DNA of 64,000 nucleotides from Nocardia vulneris. Its GTDB lineage: Bacteria > Actinomycetota > Actinomycetes > Mycobacteriales > Mycobacteriaceae. The notes beneath the pieces are model-generated. The model saw only the letters and a list, made by a program, of their open reading frames with translations. It ran no database searches and was not told where the DNA came from. The position numbers and the translations under genes were made by a program. Numbering within the stretch: the first letter of the stretch is position 1; the number at the start of each line of letters is the position of its first letter. Below are positions 49,812 to 57,222 of the stretch, piece after piece. Location of the stretch: NCBI RefSeq assembly GCF_001613425.1, contig NZ_BDCI01000002.1:248001-312000 (forward strand). The letters run 5' to 3'.

Positions 49812-50471
49812 ATGATCAATCGCACTGTGGCACGCCTGGCCACCGGCGTCGCCGCGACCGCGGCCCTCGGCCTGTGCCCCACCGCCGCCCACGCCGACAC
49901 CGTCGTCGCGCTGCCGGGCGGCGAGCTCACCAAGACGCTCTCGGACGGCACGGTGCTGACGGTCCGGCTGGTCGGCGAATCCGCCACCATCAGCCCGTCC
50001 ATGGGCGCCACCCCCGTCCACCGCAACGCGTGGGTGTCGGGCTCGGCACAGGTCGAACTGTCCAGCTCCGACGCTGTCGGCGGCAAAATCTATCCCGGCT
50101 ACGTGGTGGGCTGCCAGGTCACGCTCAAAGGCGGCGGCGTGAACGGCGGCGTCGACGCCAAAACCGATTGGGAGGGCAAAAAACCGGAGATCGGCGGCAA
50201 GGCGGGCGGCAACCTCACCCTCGGTCCCGGTCAAGCCAAGTCCCTGTATCTGCTCGACCAAGAAGAAGCCGACGACTTCGGCAACGAATCGCACAGCACC
50301 CGAAACAAATTCAAGGGCACGAGCGGCAGCGTCACCTGGGCCGACTCCACCATCGGCGTGCAAGGCTGTGCGGGCTACGCCCAAGCCCGCGCCTTCGTCC
50401 GCGTGAAAGTCGCCACCGCCACGGTGAATTCGGTGGTCACCCTATGGGGACAGCCCTTCAGCATCGGTTGA
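49812..50471 (+). CDS. MspA-family porin 2
   Basis: A 219-residue MspA paralogue with signal peptide core TGVAATAALGLCPTAA ending AHADT. The same landmarks appear: VVALPGGELTKTLSDGTVLT, PGYVVGCQVTLKGGGVNGGV, NLTLGPGQAKSLYLLD, QGCAGYAQARAFVRVKV and final TLWGQPFSIG. The inserted loop is charged (DQEEADDFGNESHS) rather than Asn/Gly-rich, so the pore loops of the two porins differ. The two genes are adjacent on the same strand and probably form an operon, possibly assembling mixed channels. AAGGA precedes the ATG. Confidence 0.92.
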   Translation: MINRTVARLATGVAATAALGLCPTAAHADTVVALPGGELTKTLSDGTVLTVRLVGESATISPSMGATPVHRNAWVSGSAQVELSSSDAVGGKIYPGYVVGCQVTLKGGGVNGGVDAKTDWEGKKPEIGGKAGGNLTLGPGQAKSLYLLDQEEADDFGNESHSTRNKFKGTSGSVTWADSTIGVQGCAGYAQARAFVRVKVATATVNSVVTLWGQPFSIG

Positions 50472-50483
50472 CGCTCGGCGAGC

Positions 50484-50509
50484 CGGATCCGGCGGGATCA
50501 CCGGATCCG
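50484..50509 (+). terminator. Possible hairpin after porin genes
   Basis: CGGATCCGG and CCGGATCCG form a 9-bp stem with an 8-nt loop shortly after the second porin stop codon. There is no U tract, so it is only moderately supported. Confidence 0.4.
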
Positions 50510-50623
50510 CGGACTCGCCCGCCGAAGCGCGCCGGACCCTCATTCTCGGCGAGCACCATCTCCAGCTCACCGCCCGCGGTGTGCAGTTCGTCGACAACGG
50601 AAGCCAGGTCGACGCCGACACCG

Positions 50624-50926
50624 TCATGGCCGGTCTGGAACCGGGGATTGGTCGATGGTCAGGTAGGAGACCGCCATGCGGACAGTCCGCAGGCGCCACT
50701 GCTGCCAGGTCATCCCGTCCGGAGCCGTCTCGACGCTCAGCGCGCGGTGCATCGCCGACGCGGTGATGGTGCGACCGATGAACGCCAGCGCCGCATCCGC
50801 GTCGTGCAGCCGGATCTCGTCTCGGTGCGGTGTAGCGGCCTCGACCAGCAGGCTCTGTTCGACTTCGAGCAAGGACAGTGACGGAGTGCCGGTCGTGAGC
50901 TCATCGACGCACTGGCGCTTGCCCTT
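50624..50926 (-). pseudogene. Remnant of a TetR-family regulator (C-terminal part)
   Basis: The minus strand encodes a fragment resembling the ligand-binding half of a TetR protein: SLLEVEQSLLVEAATPHRDE, ADAALAFIGRTITASAMHRA and WQQWRLRTVRMAVSYL. The frame is closed upstream by a stop at 50927-50929 and there is no helix-turn-helix domain. It overlaps the 3' end of the ferredoxin-fusion gene. The next 150 bp (50472-50623) has coding-like third-position bias on the minus strand without a start, so this stretch looks like decayed gene sequence. A complete TetR gene stands 2 kb upstream. Confidence 0.45.
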
Positions 50927-51731
50927 TCACCGGTTCGCCGACCCGCACATGCCAGTTCATCCACGCGAACAGCAGCAGGATGCACCCGGTGCCGACCAGT
51001 GGCGACGCGACGGCCGCCACCTGCACCGGGCTGGTGAGCACGAGCACGACCCGCACCAGCGATTCCGCGATGAGGCCGATCCCCCACACCGCGGCGACGG
51101 TGCGCTGCTGTCGCCGGAAGGCCCGCGACTGCCGCCAGGCTTCGTCCCAGCTGAGTCCGTCGGGGACGAAATCTCTACGGATGTAATAGGTCAACGGCCG
51201 CCACAGCGCCAGCGACACCAGGATCACCGCGCCCATCACCGCGGTGATGATCGGATCTTTGAGCAGCACGACCGTGGCGTTGCCGGTCAGCAGTCCGGCC
51301 AGCATGCCGAGTACGAATCGGCTCAGCACGAGAACCGACAGCGCACTCACCCGTCGATGCCTCAGGTAGCCCACCCCGACCCGCAGCGCCGAGACGCCCC
51401 CCGCGGCGACGAGCGCGACGACATCGGAGACGCCCGCGAGCGTCAGCGCCAGATAGGCGGCGTACGGCACCCCGACGTCGACCACGATCGTCTTGGCGAC
51501 CAGTGCCCCGGAAGTCTTTGCCGGACTTGCTGTCTCATCGTCCACCACAGTGATCGCACCGGCCGGGCAGCGCGCCACCGCGTCCTCGACCGCGAGCCGC
51601 TGCCCGGCCGCCGGCCGCTCCACCACGAGCCGGGCCAGCCCGGTGTCGTCGTCCTGGTCGAACACCGCCGCCGCGGCGAGCACGCAATTCCCCGACCCGA
51701 CACACACATTCCGATCCACCTGAATTCGCAT
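50901..51731 (-). CDS. Ferredoxin fused to a VC0807-like membrane domain
   Basis: A 276-residue fusion. Residues 1-65 are a 3Fe-4S ferredoxin of the P450-partner type: RIQVDRNVCVGSGNCVLAAA with Cys-x5-Cys and later VARCPAGAITVVDD. Residues about 75-265 form a five-to-six helix membrane domain resembling VC0807-family proteins (VVDVGVPYAAYLALTLAGVS, then RLSLL-like polar loops, PLTYYIRRDFVPDGLSWDEA). The gene is 6 bp downstream of the P450 gene on the same strand. The ferredoxin should pass electrons to the P450, and the membrane part would hold it at the membrane. This domain combination is not one I know as standard. Confidence 0.75.
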   Translation of the reverse strand: MRIQVDRNVCVGSGNCVLAAAAVFDQDDDTGLARLVVERPAAGQRLAVEDAVARCPAGAITVVDDETASPAKTSGALVAKTIVVDVGVPYAAYLALTLAGVSDVVALVAAGGVSALRVGVGYLRHRRVSALSVLVLSRFVLGMLAGLLTGNATVVLLKDPIITAVMGAVILVSLALWRPLTYYIRRDFVPDGLSWDEAWRQSRAFRRQQRTVAAVWGIGLIAESLVRVVLVLTSPVQVAAVASPLVGTGCILLLFAWMNWHVRVGEPVKGQAPVRR

Positions 51732-51737
51732 GCGCCA

Positions 51738-52955
51738 CTACCACCGCACCGGCAGCGACTGCACGCCGTAGACGATGGAATCCGCCCGGAACACGAGTTC
51801 TTCGGGCGCCACGGCCAAGCGCAGCGCGGGAAACCGGCGGGCCAGTTCCGGTAGCGCGATCCGCAGCTCCAGACGTGCCAGCGGTGCGCCGACGCAGTGG
51901 TGGATGCCGTGACCGAAAGCCAGATGGCCGCTGGGCTTCCTGGAGATATCGAAGATGTCACCGCCGGGCCCCAGGTCCGGATCGCGGTTCGCGCCGGGAA
52001 TCGAGCAGAGCACCATATCGCCCGCGGCGATCGGCTGGTCACCGATCACCGTGTCCCGCAGCGCCGTTCGCATACCGGGGTGATGCACGATCGAGAGATA
52101 GCGCAGCAGTTCCTCCACCGCCCGATCCGTACTCCCCGGATCGTCGCGCAGCAGCGTCCACTGGTCCGGATGCTCGAGCAACAGCAGGGTGCTCAATGCC
52201 AGCATGCTCGCGGTGGTCTCGTGCCCGGCGAGCAACAGCAGCACGCCGATACCGATCAGGTCCGCGTCGGAGAGGGCGGCGCCGTGCTTGCGAACGAGCA
52301 TACCGAGCAGATCCTCGCCCGGGTCGGCGCGTTGCCTGCGCACCAATTCGGCCATGTACCAGCGTGATTCGGCTCCAGCCGCGGCACGTTCGACGTGACT
52401 CGACGACCGATCGAGCTGCGCGGCGCCCCACTGCTGGAACTCGGCGCGGTCGGCGTACGGCACGCCGAGCAGCTCACAGATCACCAGGGACGGCACCGGC
52501 AGCGCGAAGCTCTGCACCAGGTCGACCGGACCACCGTGCGCGGCCATGGCGTCCAGATGTTCGGCGACGATCTGCGCGATGCGCGGCTGCAGCCTGCGCA
52601 TCCGCGCGACCGTGAACTCCGGGGTCAGCACCCGGCGCAGGCGGGTGTGCTCCGGCGGATCGGCGACGACGAGCGGTCCGGGCGCGACGTCGGCCATCCG
52701 GGCTACCTCTTGTGCACCGAGCAGCTCGGCGAGGTGCTCGGCCATGCGATCGAACGAATTGCTGTACAGCGCAGCATCGTTCAATACCTGCCTGGCATCG
52801 TGGTAGCGGGTGACCAGCCACACCGGGACGGCCACCGGGCCCATCGGCAGCTCGACTCGGCTGACCGGCAGGGTTTCTCGGCGCCGCACGAGTTCGGCGG
52901 TCGGGTCGAATCGTTCTCGTCGTCGATAGAACGGTACGGAGGCGGTGTGCGTCAT
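51738..52955 (-). CDS. Cytochrome P450
   Basis: A 405-residue soluble bacterial P450. The I-helix oxygen motif is LLLLAGHETTASMLALSTLL, the ExxR is in ELLRYLSIVHHPGMRTALRD (more exactly VEELLRYL followed by R in TALRDTV), and the haem loop is LAFGHGIHHCVGAPLARLEL near residue 350. It uses electrons from a ferredoxin, probably that encoded next. The ATG at 52955 is preferred; an upstream ATG at 52973 is possible. Two copies of an AGAGTCGACTCT operator precede it, beside a TetR gene on the same strand. The substrate is unknown. Confidence 0.92.
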   Translation of the reverse strand: MTHTASVPFYRRRERFDPTAELVRRRETLPVSRVELPMGPVAVPVWLVTRYHDARQVLNDAALYSNSFDRMAEHLAELLGAQEVARMADVAPGPLVVADPPEHTRLRRVLTPEFTVARMRRLQPRIAQIVAEHLDAMAAHGGPVDLVQSFALPVPSLVICELLGVPYADRAEFQQWGAAQLDRSSSHVERAAAGAESRWYMAELVRRQRADPGEDLLGMLVRKHGAALSDADLIGIGVLLLLAGHETTASMLALSTLLLLEHPDQWTLLRDDPGSTDRAVEELLRYLSIVHHPGMRTALRDTVIGDQPIAAGDMVLCSIPGANRDPDLGPGGDIFDISRKPSGHLAFGHGIHHCVGAPLARLELRIALPELARRFPALRLAVAPEELVFRADSIVYGVQSLPVRW

Positions 52956-53001
52956 CGATCGAATCCCATTCACTCAGCACGCAGGATCGCGACAGATAAG
53001 C

Positions 53002-53061
53002 AAGAGTCGACTCTCACTTGTGTCGCTGACCCGAAGGTAGCACAAATGAGAGTCGACTCTC
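53002..53061 (-). promoter_or_regulatory. Twin TetR operators in mirror orientation
   Basis: Two perfect palindromes share the core AGAGTCGACTCT: 53003-53014 and, extended to 14 bp as GAGAGTCGACTCTC, 53048-53061. Their centres are 46 bp apart. Flanks continue the symmetry: GAGTCGACTCTCACTTGTG and CACAAATGAGAGTCGACTC are reverse complements apart from one base. They fill the gap between the TetR stop and P450 start. Confidence 0.75.
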
Positions 53062-53098
53062 GTTACAAGCGCAGCCGACCGCGCTGATCAGCGAGAAC

Positions 53099-53761
53099 TC
53101 AACGGCCGCGGGGTGATTCCGTGGCAGCGGCGGCATCGAACGGTGGCAGCGCGGTGGCCGCGGCGGGCCGCATCGCGTCCAGCATCAGTGCTAGGTAGCG
53201 CCGCCATCCCTCGCCCGGCCCCCTTCCCGCACTGCCCATCCCGAGGAACATGGCGTCGGCGGCGCCGCCGAGCCGCTGCGCGCCGATCAGCATCGTGGTG
53301 AGCCGGGGCAGATCGGCGGCGACGAGATCATCGCGCACCACCCCCGCGTCCTGTGCCCGCCGCAGCACGACACCGAACGCGTCGAAATACTGTGCGGCCA
53401 GCCCGGTGAAGATATCCGGCGACTGCGCGGCCGCGATCGTGCGCTGTTCGTCCGCGGCCACCTCGAGCACCACGGTCAGCATGTCGACCATCGCCTGCCA
53501 CGGATCCGCGGTGTCCAGCGCTGCGGCGGCCACCGGCGCGATCGCCTCGTCGAAGCGTCGGGCGAGCACGGCGTGAATCAATTCGTCCCGGCCCGCGAAA
53601 TGCCGATACAGCGTCGCCTCACCCACTCCGGCACGCCGCGCGACCGCACTCAACTGCGCGTCGGCGCCGTGCTCGGCGAACACCGCCCGCGCGGCACCCA
53701 GAATGCGCTCGATATTGCGAACCGCGTCGGCGCGCGGCCGCCGCTGAGGAGTCGAAACCAT
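53099..53761 (-). CDS. TetR-family transcriptional regulator
   Basis: A 220-residue TetR protein: NIERILGAARAVFAEHGADA, then LSAVARRAGVGEATLYRHFA (helix-turn-helix) and GRDELIHAVLARRFDEA. The ligand-binding part is helical with VLRRAQDAGVVRDDLVAADL followed by TTMLIGAQR, the pattern of the SbtR-like C-terminal type. It lies upstream of the P450-ferredoxin genes on the same strand; the intervening twin palindromes are its likely binding sites. The ligand is probably the P450 substrate, by analogy with other such pairs. Confidence 0.9.
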   Translation of the reverse strand: MVSTPQRRPRADAVRNIERILGAARAVFAEHGADAQLSAVARRAGVGEATLYRHFAGRDELIHAVLARRFDEAIAPVAAAALDTADPWQAMVDMLTVVLEVAADEQRTIAAAQSPDIFTGLAAQYFDAFGVVLRRAQDAGVVRDDLVAADLPRLTTMLIGAQRLGGAADAMFLGMGSAGRGPGEGWRRYLALMLDAMRPAAATALPPFDAAAATESPRGR

Positions 53762-53888
53762 GCCTCACCCTAGGCAGGCGCGCAGGCGCGCCCCTACATC
53801 TCCGGTTCGAGAGCGGGTCCGGTGCCCGCCACCGCACCCCTAGAGTTGAGCCTTGCTGAACTAACACTGGCGAGCAGAGAGGGCGTGC

Positions 53889-54245
53889 ATGGGGATCGAA
53901 GGAGAGCGGCTGGGCCTGCCCGCGCTGTGGGCGGTGGCGGCCTGGGGCCTGATCGCGGCCGTGCTGTCGGCCCCGGTGGCGGCCGCCTTGGTCGGCGTGG
54001 TCTACCGGTTTCCGATCCCGTTCGGCGACCACGCGCAGGGTTTCGGCGAGGCGGGCAACGCGGCCATGGCCTCGGTGTTCTATCTGGTCAAAGGCGAAGG
54101 ATTCGGGCTCGCCGCGCTCGGCGGCGGTGCGGGCTACTTCATCGCGCGAGCCGGCGGGCCGGGGTTGCTGCGCGCGCTCATGCTCGCCGTCCTGGCGGCC
54201 TTCGGCCTGGCGCTGCTGGCCGCCCTCATTCTTGCCGTGCTGTAG
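53889..54245 (+). CDS. Small membrane protein, hypothetical
   Basis: A 118-residue protein with three hydrophobic helices: LPALWAVAAWGLIAAVLSAP, a central GEGFGLAALGGGAGYFIA and LLRALMLAVLAAFGLALLAA. Between the first two is a conserved-looking loop with VVYRFPIPFGDHAQGF. It begins with ATG at 53889. No family is recognised; similar small proteins of about this size occur in Nocardia. Its end abuts a convergent small open frame. Confidence 0.65.
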   Translation: MGIEGERLGLPALWAVAAWGLIAAVLSAPVAAALVGVVYRFPIPFGDHAQGFGEAGNAAMASVFYLVKGEGFGLAALGGGAGYFIARAGGPGLLRALMLAVLAAFGLALLAALILAVL

Positions 54246-54246
54246 C

Positions 54247-54510
54247 TCAGGGCGTACAGGTGGACGCGCGGCCGCCCGGGCAGCCACCGAGCGATCGGGC
54301 GGCGGAGGCCGTGCGAGTCGCCCGGCTGTGGTCGAGGCGATCGGCCAGCGAGGTCCGCCGGTGCGCCGACGCACGCAGATAGGCGGTGATCCAGCGTCGC
54401 GCCGGGGAGTTCCGGGCCGGTTCCGCGCGCCACACCGGCGCGTCCGGACGTGCCGAGTCGGCTTGCGCACGAACAGCTTTGACGGCCATGGTGGCCGCGA
54501 CAGGATTCAT
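54247..54510 (-). CDS. Possible small basic protein
   Basis: An 87-residue frame beginning MNPVAATMAVKAVRAQADSA, rich in Arg, Ala and Ser, with an AAAGGA ribosome-binding site 7 bp upstream. It starts 20 bp after the LacI-type gene on the same strand and overlaps nothing. The central part (ARRWITAYLRASAHRRTSLA) could be a helical DNA- or RNA-binding surface. There is no recognisable family, so it may be a chance frame. Confidence 0.35.
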   Translation of the reverse strand: MNPVAATMAVKAVRAQADSARPDAPVWRAEPARNSPARRWITAYLRASAHRRTSLADRLDHSRATRTASAARSLGGCPGGRASTCTP

Positions 54511-54530
54511 TGTCGTTCCTTTCCGGATCG

Positions 54531-55583
54531 TCAGCCGCGCACCGGTCCGGTGCTGGAGCGGACGATCAATTCGGTGGGCAGCACGACTCGCTCCTCGGTG
54601 TATTCGGGATCGAGCAGCATGCGCCCGAGCAACTGACCCTTCCGCCGGATCGGTTGCCTGATCGTGGTGAGGCCGGCTGTTTCCGCGGCCGAGATGTCGT
54701 CGAAACCGGTGACCGAGATATCGCGCCCCGGGGCCAGTCCGCGCCGCCGCATGGCTTCGAGCACACCCAGCGCGAGCACGTCGCCCATCGCGGCGATCGC
54801 GGTGGGGCGGTCGCGGCGATCCAAAACCAGTTCGGCAGCGGCGATTCCGGAGTCGACCGAGTTGTGGCCGCCGGAGACGACGGTGATCTCGGCCTCCGGG
54901 CCGAGGCCGGCGCGCAAGCCGCCGATCCGCAGCCGGGCGTTGTTGTAGAGCACCGACAGGTCGCTGATCTCGCGTACGCCCGGAGCGTCGCGCCCGCAGT
55001 CGACGACCGCGGCCACCCTGGTGTGGCCGAGTTTCGCCAAATGCGCGCCGACCGCCCTGGTCGCGGCCGCCTCATCGATCACCACGCGGCGTCCCGGAAA
55101 CTCGTCGTCGGAATGCGCGAACGGCAGGCCCCGGGCCGCGACCACGTCCAGCGCGGGATGGTCCGGGTCCACACAGTAGGCCGCGACGCCGTCGACCACG
55201 GCGTTGCGCACCGCCTCGACGGAGTCCCGGATGGCCTGCTCGTCGGCGCCGACCTCATAGCGCGGCAACGGAATCAGCAACAGGCCGGTGCTGGTGCGTT
55301 CGGCCACCTCGCTCAGTCCGGCCAGCAGGCCGACCGCGAACGGGTCGGAGAACGCATAGGACAACTCTTCGGTGAGGATCAGGCCGATCGCGCCCGCCCG
55401 CCGGCCGCGCAGCGTCCGCGCCGCCGCGTCGGGACCGGTGTAGCCGAGTTCCCGGGCCGCCGCGAAAATCCGTTCCCGCACCGCGACCGAGAGCTGCTCG
55501 GGCCGGTTGTAGGCGTTCGAGACCGTCGACAGCGAAACCCCCACCGCCGCCGCAACGGACTTCATGGTCGCTTTGGGTGGCAT
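54531..55583 (-). CDS. LacI-family transcriptional regulator
   Basis: A 350-residue LacI-type repressor. The N-terminal helix-turn-helix is MKSVAAAVGVSLSTVSNAYN with hinge RPEQLSVAVRERIFAAAREL. The periplasmic-binding-protein fold follows (GAIGLILTEELSYAFSDPFA, then GVAAYCVDPDHPALDVVAAR and PTAIAAMGDVLALGVLEAMR). The ATG at 55583 has GGGGAG 9 bp before it. A perfect inverted repeat lies 30-45 bp upstream, probably for autoregulation. No sugar genes are adjacent, so the inducer is not clear. Confidence 0.92.
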   Translation of the reverse strand: MPPKATMKSVAAAVGVSLSTVSNAYNRPEQLSVAVRERIFAAARELGYTGPDAAARTLRGRRAGAIGLILTEELSYAFSDPFAVGLLAGLSEVAERTSTGLLLIPLPRYEVGADEQAIRDSVEAVRNAVVDGVAAYCVDPDHPALDVVAARGLPFAHSDDEFPGRRVVIDEAAATRAVGAHLAKLGHTRVAAVVDCGRDAPGVREISDLSVLYNNARLRIGGLRAGLGPEAEITVVSGGHNSVDSGIAAAELVLDRRDRPTAIAAMGDVLALGVLEAMRRRGLAPGRDISVTGFDDISAAETAGLTTIRQPIRRKGQLLGRMLLDPEYTEERVVLPTELIVRSSTGPVRG

Positions 55584-55612
55584 GCCGGACAACTCCCCTA
55601 GGTCTACTGAAA

Positions 55613-55627
55613 CGTTCTACTAGAACG
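55613..55627. promoter_or_regulatory. Candidate LacI operator
   Basis: CGTTCTA-C-TAGAACG is a perfect 7-bp inverted repeat around one base, 30 bp before the LacI start codon. Its length and odd-base centre suit a LacI-type dimer. Confidence 0.55.
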
Positions 55628-55637
55628 ATACAGAAGC

Positions 55638-56534
55638 CTACGCCCGAAGGCGAGGGTCTGGGCGATCCCAGACCCCGGATGCCGCAGCCGCACGGGCGAA
55701 CTCTTCGAAGGAGCGCGGGGCGCGGCCCAGTAGGTGCTGGATTCCGTCGAACGGCACCGAGTACGCGCGACTCGCTCGACCGCGCACCGCGAGGTCCATG
55801 AGGGTGATCGAGTCGTCGGTGAATCCTGCGGCACGGTTCGCCGCCAGCGCCTCGTCCAGGTCGATGCGGTGCGCCACGATGGCACGGTCGAGGGTGCGCC
55901 CGATGACCGCCACGGCGTCCTGCTCGCTCAGGGCCCGCGGGCCGGACAACTCGTAGGTCCGGCCGCCGTGCCCGGCGGTGGTGAGCACCCGCACCGCGGC
56001 GTCCGCGATATCGGTGACGTCCACGAAGTCGACCACGACCTGGTCCGACACCGCCACGAACTCCACCCGACCGGCGATGATGCCGTCCCGCAACGGTCCG
56101 GTGCGGAAGTTCTGCGCGAACACGCTCGGACTCAGAACGGTCCACTCCACGCCCGATTCCCGGACCGGACGTTCCAGCTCCACCATGAACGGATTCACCG
56201 GCTCCGCCCGGGCACTGCGCCCGGCGAGCAACACCAGCCGCGTCACGCCGTGAGCCACGGCCGTCGTCACGAAGTCCGCCACCGCATCCGCCGCGAAACC
56301 GACCGGGCGCGCCGTTTCGCCTGCGCGCACCCCGAAGGTCATCGGCGTCGCGAGGTAGACGGCATCGACGCCGTCGAGGGCGGCCGGCCAGCTCGCCGGC
56401 TCGTACCAGTCGAACGGCGTGCTACCGCCTCGCGATCCGGCCCGCACGGGCACGCCCAGCTGACGCAATCCCGCGGCGACCCGGCTCCCGGTATTGCCCG
56501 TCGCTCCGGTCACCAAGACCTGCTGCTCGGACAC
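55638..56534 (-). CDS. NmrA-like NAD(P)-binding oxidoreductase
   Basis: A 298-residue atypical short-chain dehydrogenase. The Rossmann motif is VLVTGATGNTGSRVAAGLRQ, followed by LGVPVRAGSRGG, DGVDAVYLATP and HGVTRLVLLAGRSA, like NmrA/QOR2 proteins that bind NADP and reduce quinones or sense redox state. GGAG lies 7 bp before the GTG at 56534. It diverges from a TetR gene over a candidate operator, so that regulator probably represses it. The LacI-type gene lies about 55 bp downstream on the same strand. Confidence 0.88.
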   Translation of the reverse strand: MSEQQVLVTGATGNTGSRVAAGLRQLGVPVRAGSRGGSTPFDWYEPASWPAALDGVDAVYLATPMTFGVRAGETARPVGFAADAVADFVTTAVAHGVTRLVLLAGRSARAEPVNPFMVELERPVRESGVEWTVLSPSVFAQNFRTGPLRDGIIAGRVEFVAVSDQVVVDFVDVTDIADAAVRVLTTAGHGGRTYELSGPRALSEQDAVAVIGRTLDRAIVAHRIDLDEALAANRAAGFTDDSITLMDLAVRGRASRAYSVPFDGIQHLLGRAPRSFEEFARAAAASGVWDRPDPRLRA

Positions 56535-56592
56535 TTCGTCTCCTCTCGTCCGGCGCCGCTGGTCACGGCCCCGACGCCAGGGTTCGCCGGGC

Positions 56593-56616
56593 AAAATGGA
56601 CCCGCAAGTCCGGTTT
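56593..56616. promoter_or_regulatory. Candidate TetR operator at NmrA/TetR divergence
   Basis: AAA..GGAC and GTCC..TTT are arranged symmetrically around 56604-56605 within 24 bp, between the divergent NmrA-like and TetR genes. Confidence 0.4.
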
Positions 56617-56631
56617 GGCTAGCCTCGAAGG

Positions 56632-57222
56632 ATGCCACTGGGACCGACCGCGAAGGGCGCCGCGACGCGGCAACGGATCATCGCCGGGGCCGCGGAGGTG
56701 ATCCTGCACCGTGGCGTCATGAACACCACGCTCGACGACATCCGCGACCACACCGGCACCAGTAAGAGCCAGCTGTTCCACTATTTCCCGGATGGCAAAG
56801 AGCAACTGCTCACCGCCGTGGCCGGTTACGAAGCCGCGCGCGTGTTGAATGCCGTGCAGGAACGCGTCGATCCGCTCATCACCTGGCAGGCCTGGTCGGC
56901 CTGGCGCGATCAACTGATCGGCGAATACGACCGGCACGGCGCGGACTGCTCGCTCGGGGTGCTGATGAACCAGTTGGCTCCCGCCAGCCCCGCCGCCCGC
57001 GCGGTGGTCGCCGAGTTGACCACGAAGTGGCATGCGTTCGTCCGCGCGGGCATCGCGGAAATGCGGCGCCGCGGCGATATCCGCCCCGAGGTCGATCCCG
57101 ATCGCAGCGCGTCCGCGGTGCTGGCGGGCATCCACGGCGGCGTCGTCCTGCTGCTCAGCACCGGCACCGTCGACCACCTGGCGGCGGCCCTCGACACCGC
57201 CATCGACTACCTCAAAGGTTGA
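56632..57222 (+). CDS. TetR/AcrR-family transcriptional regulator
   Basis: A 196-residue TetR protein: [20 protein letters not shown] followed by [20 protein letters not shown] and [20 protein letters not shown]. The C-terminal domain has [20 protein letters not shown] and [20 protein letters not shown], as in the LmrA/YxaF-type repressors that control quinone- or drug-responsive oxidoreductases. It diverges from the NmrA-like gene. Its 3' end overlaps the convergent ctaD gene by 16 bp. Confidence 0.9.
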   Translation: MPLGPTAKGAATRQRIIAGAAEVILHRGVMNTTLDDIRDHTGTSKSQLFHYFPDGKEQLLTAVAGYEAARVLNAVQERVDPLITWQAWSAWRDQLIGEYDRHGADCSLGVLMNQLAPASPAARAVVAELTTKWHAFVRAGIAEMRRRGDIRPEVDPDRSASAVLAGIHGGVVLLLSTGTVDHLAAALDTAIDYLKG

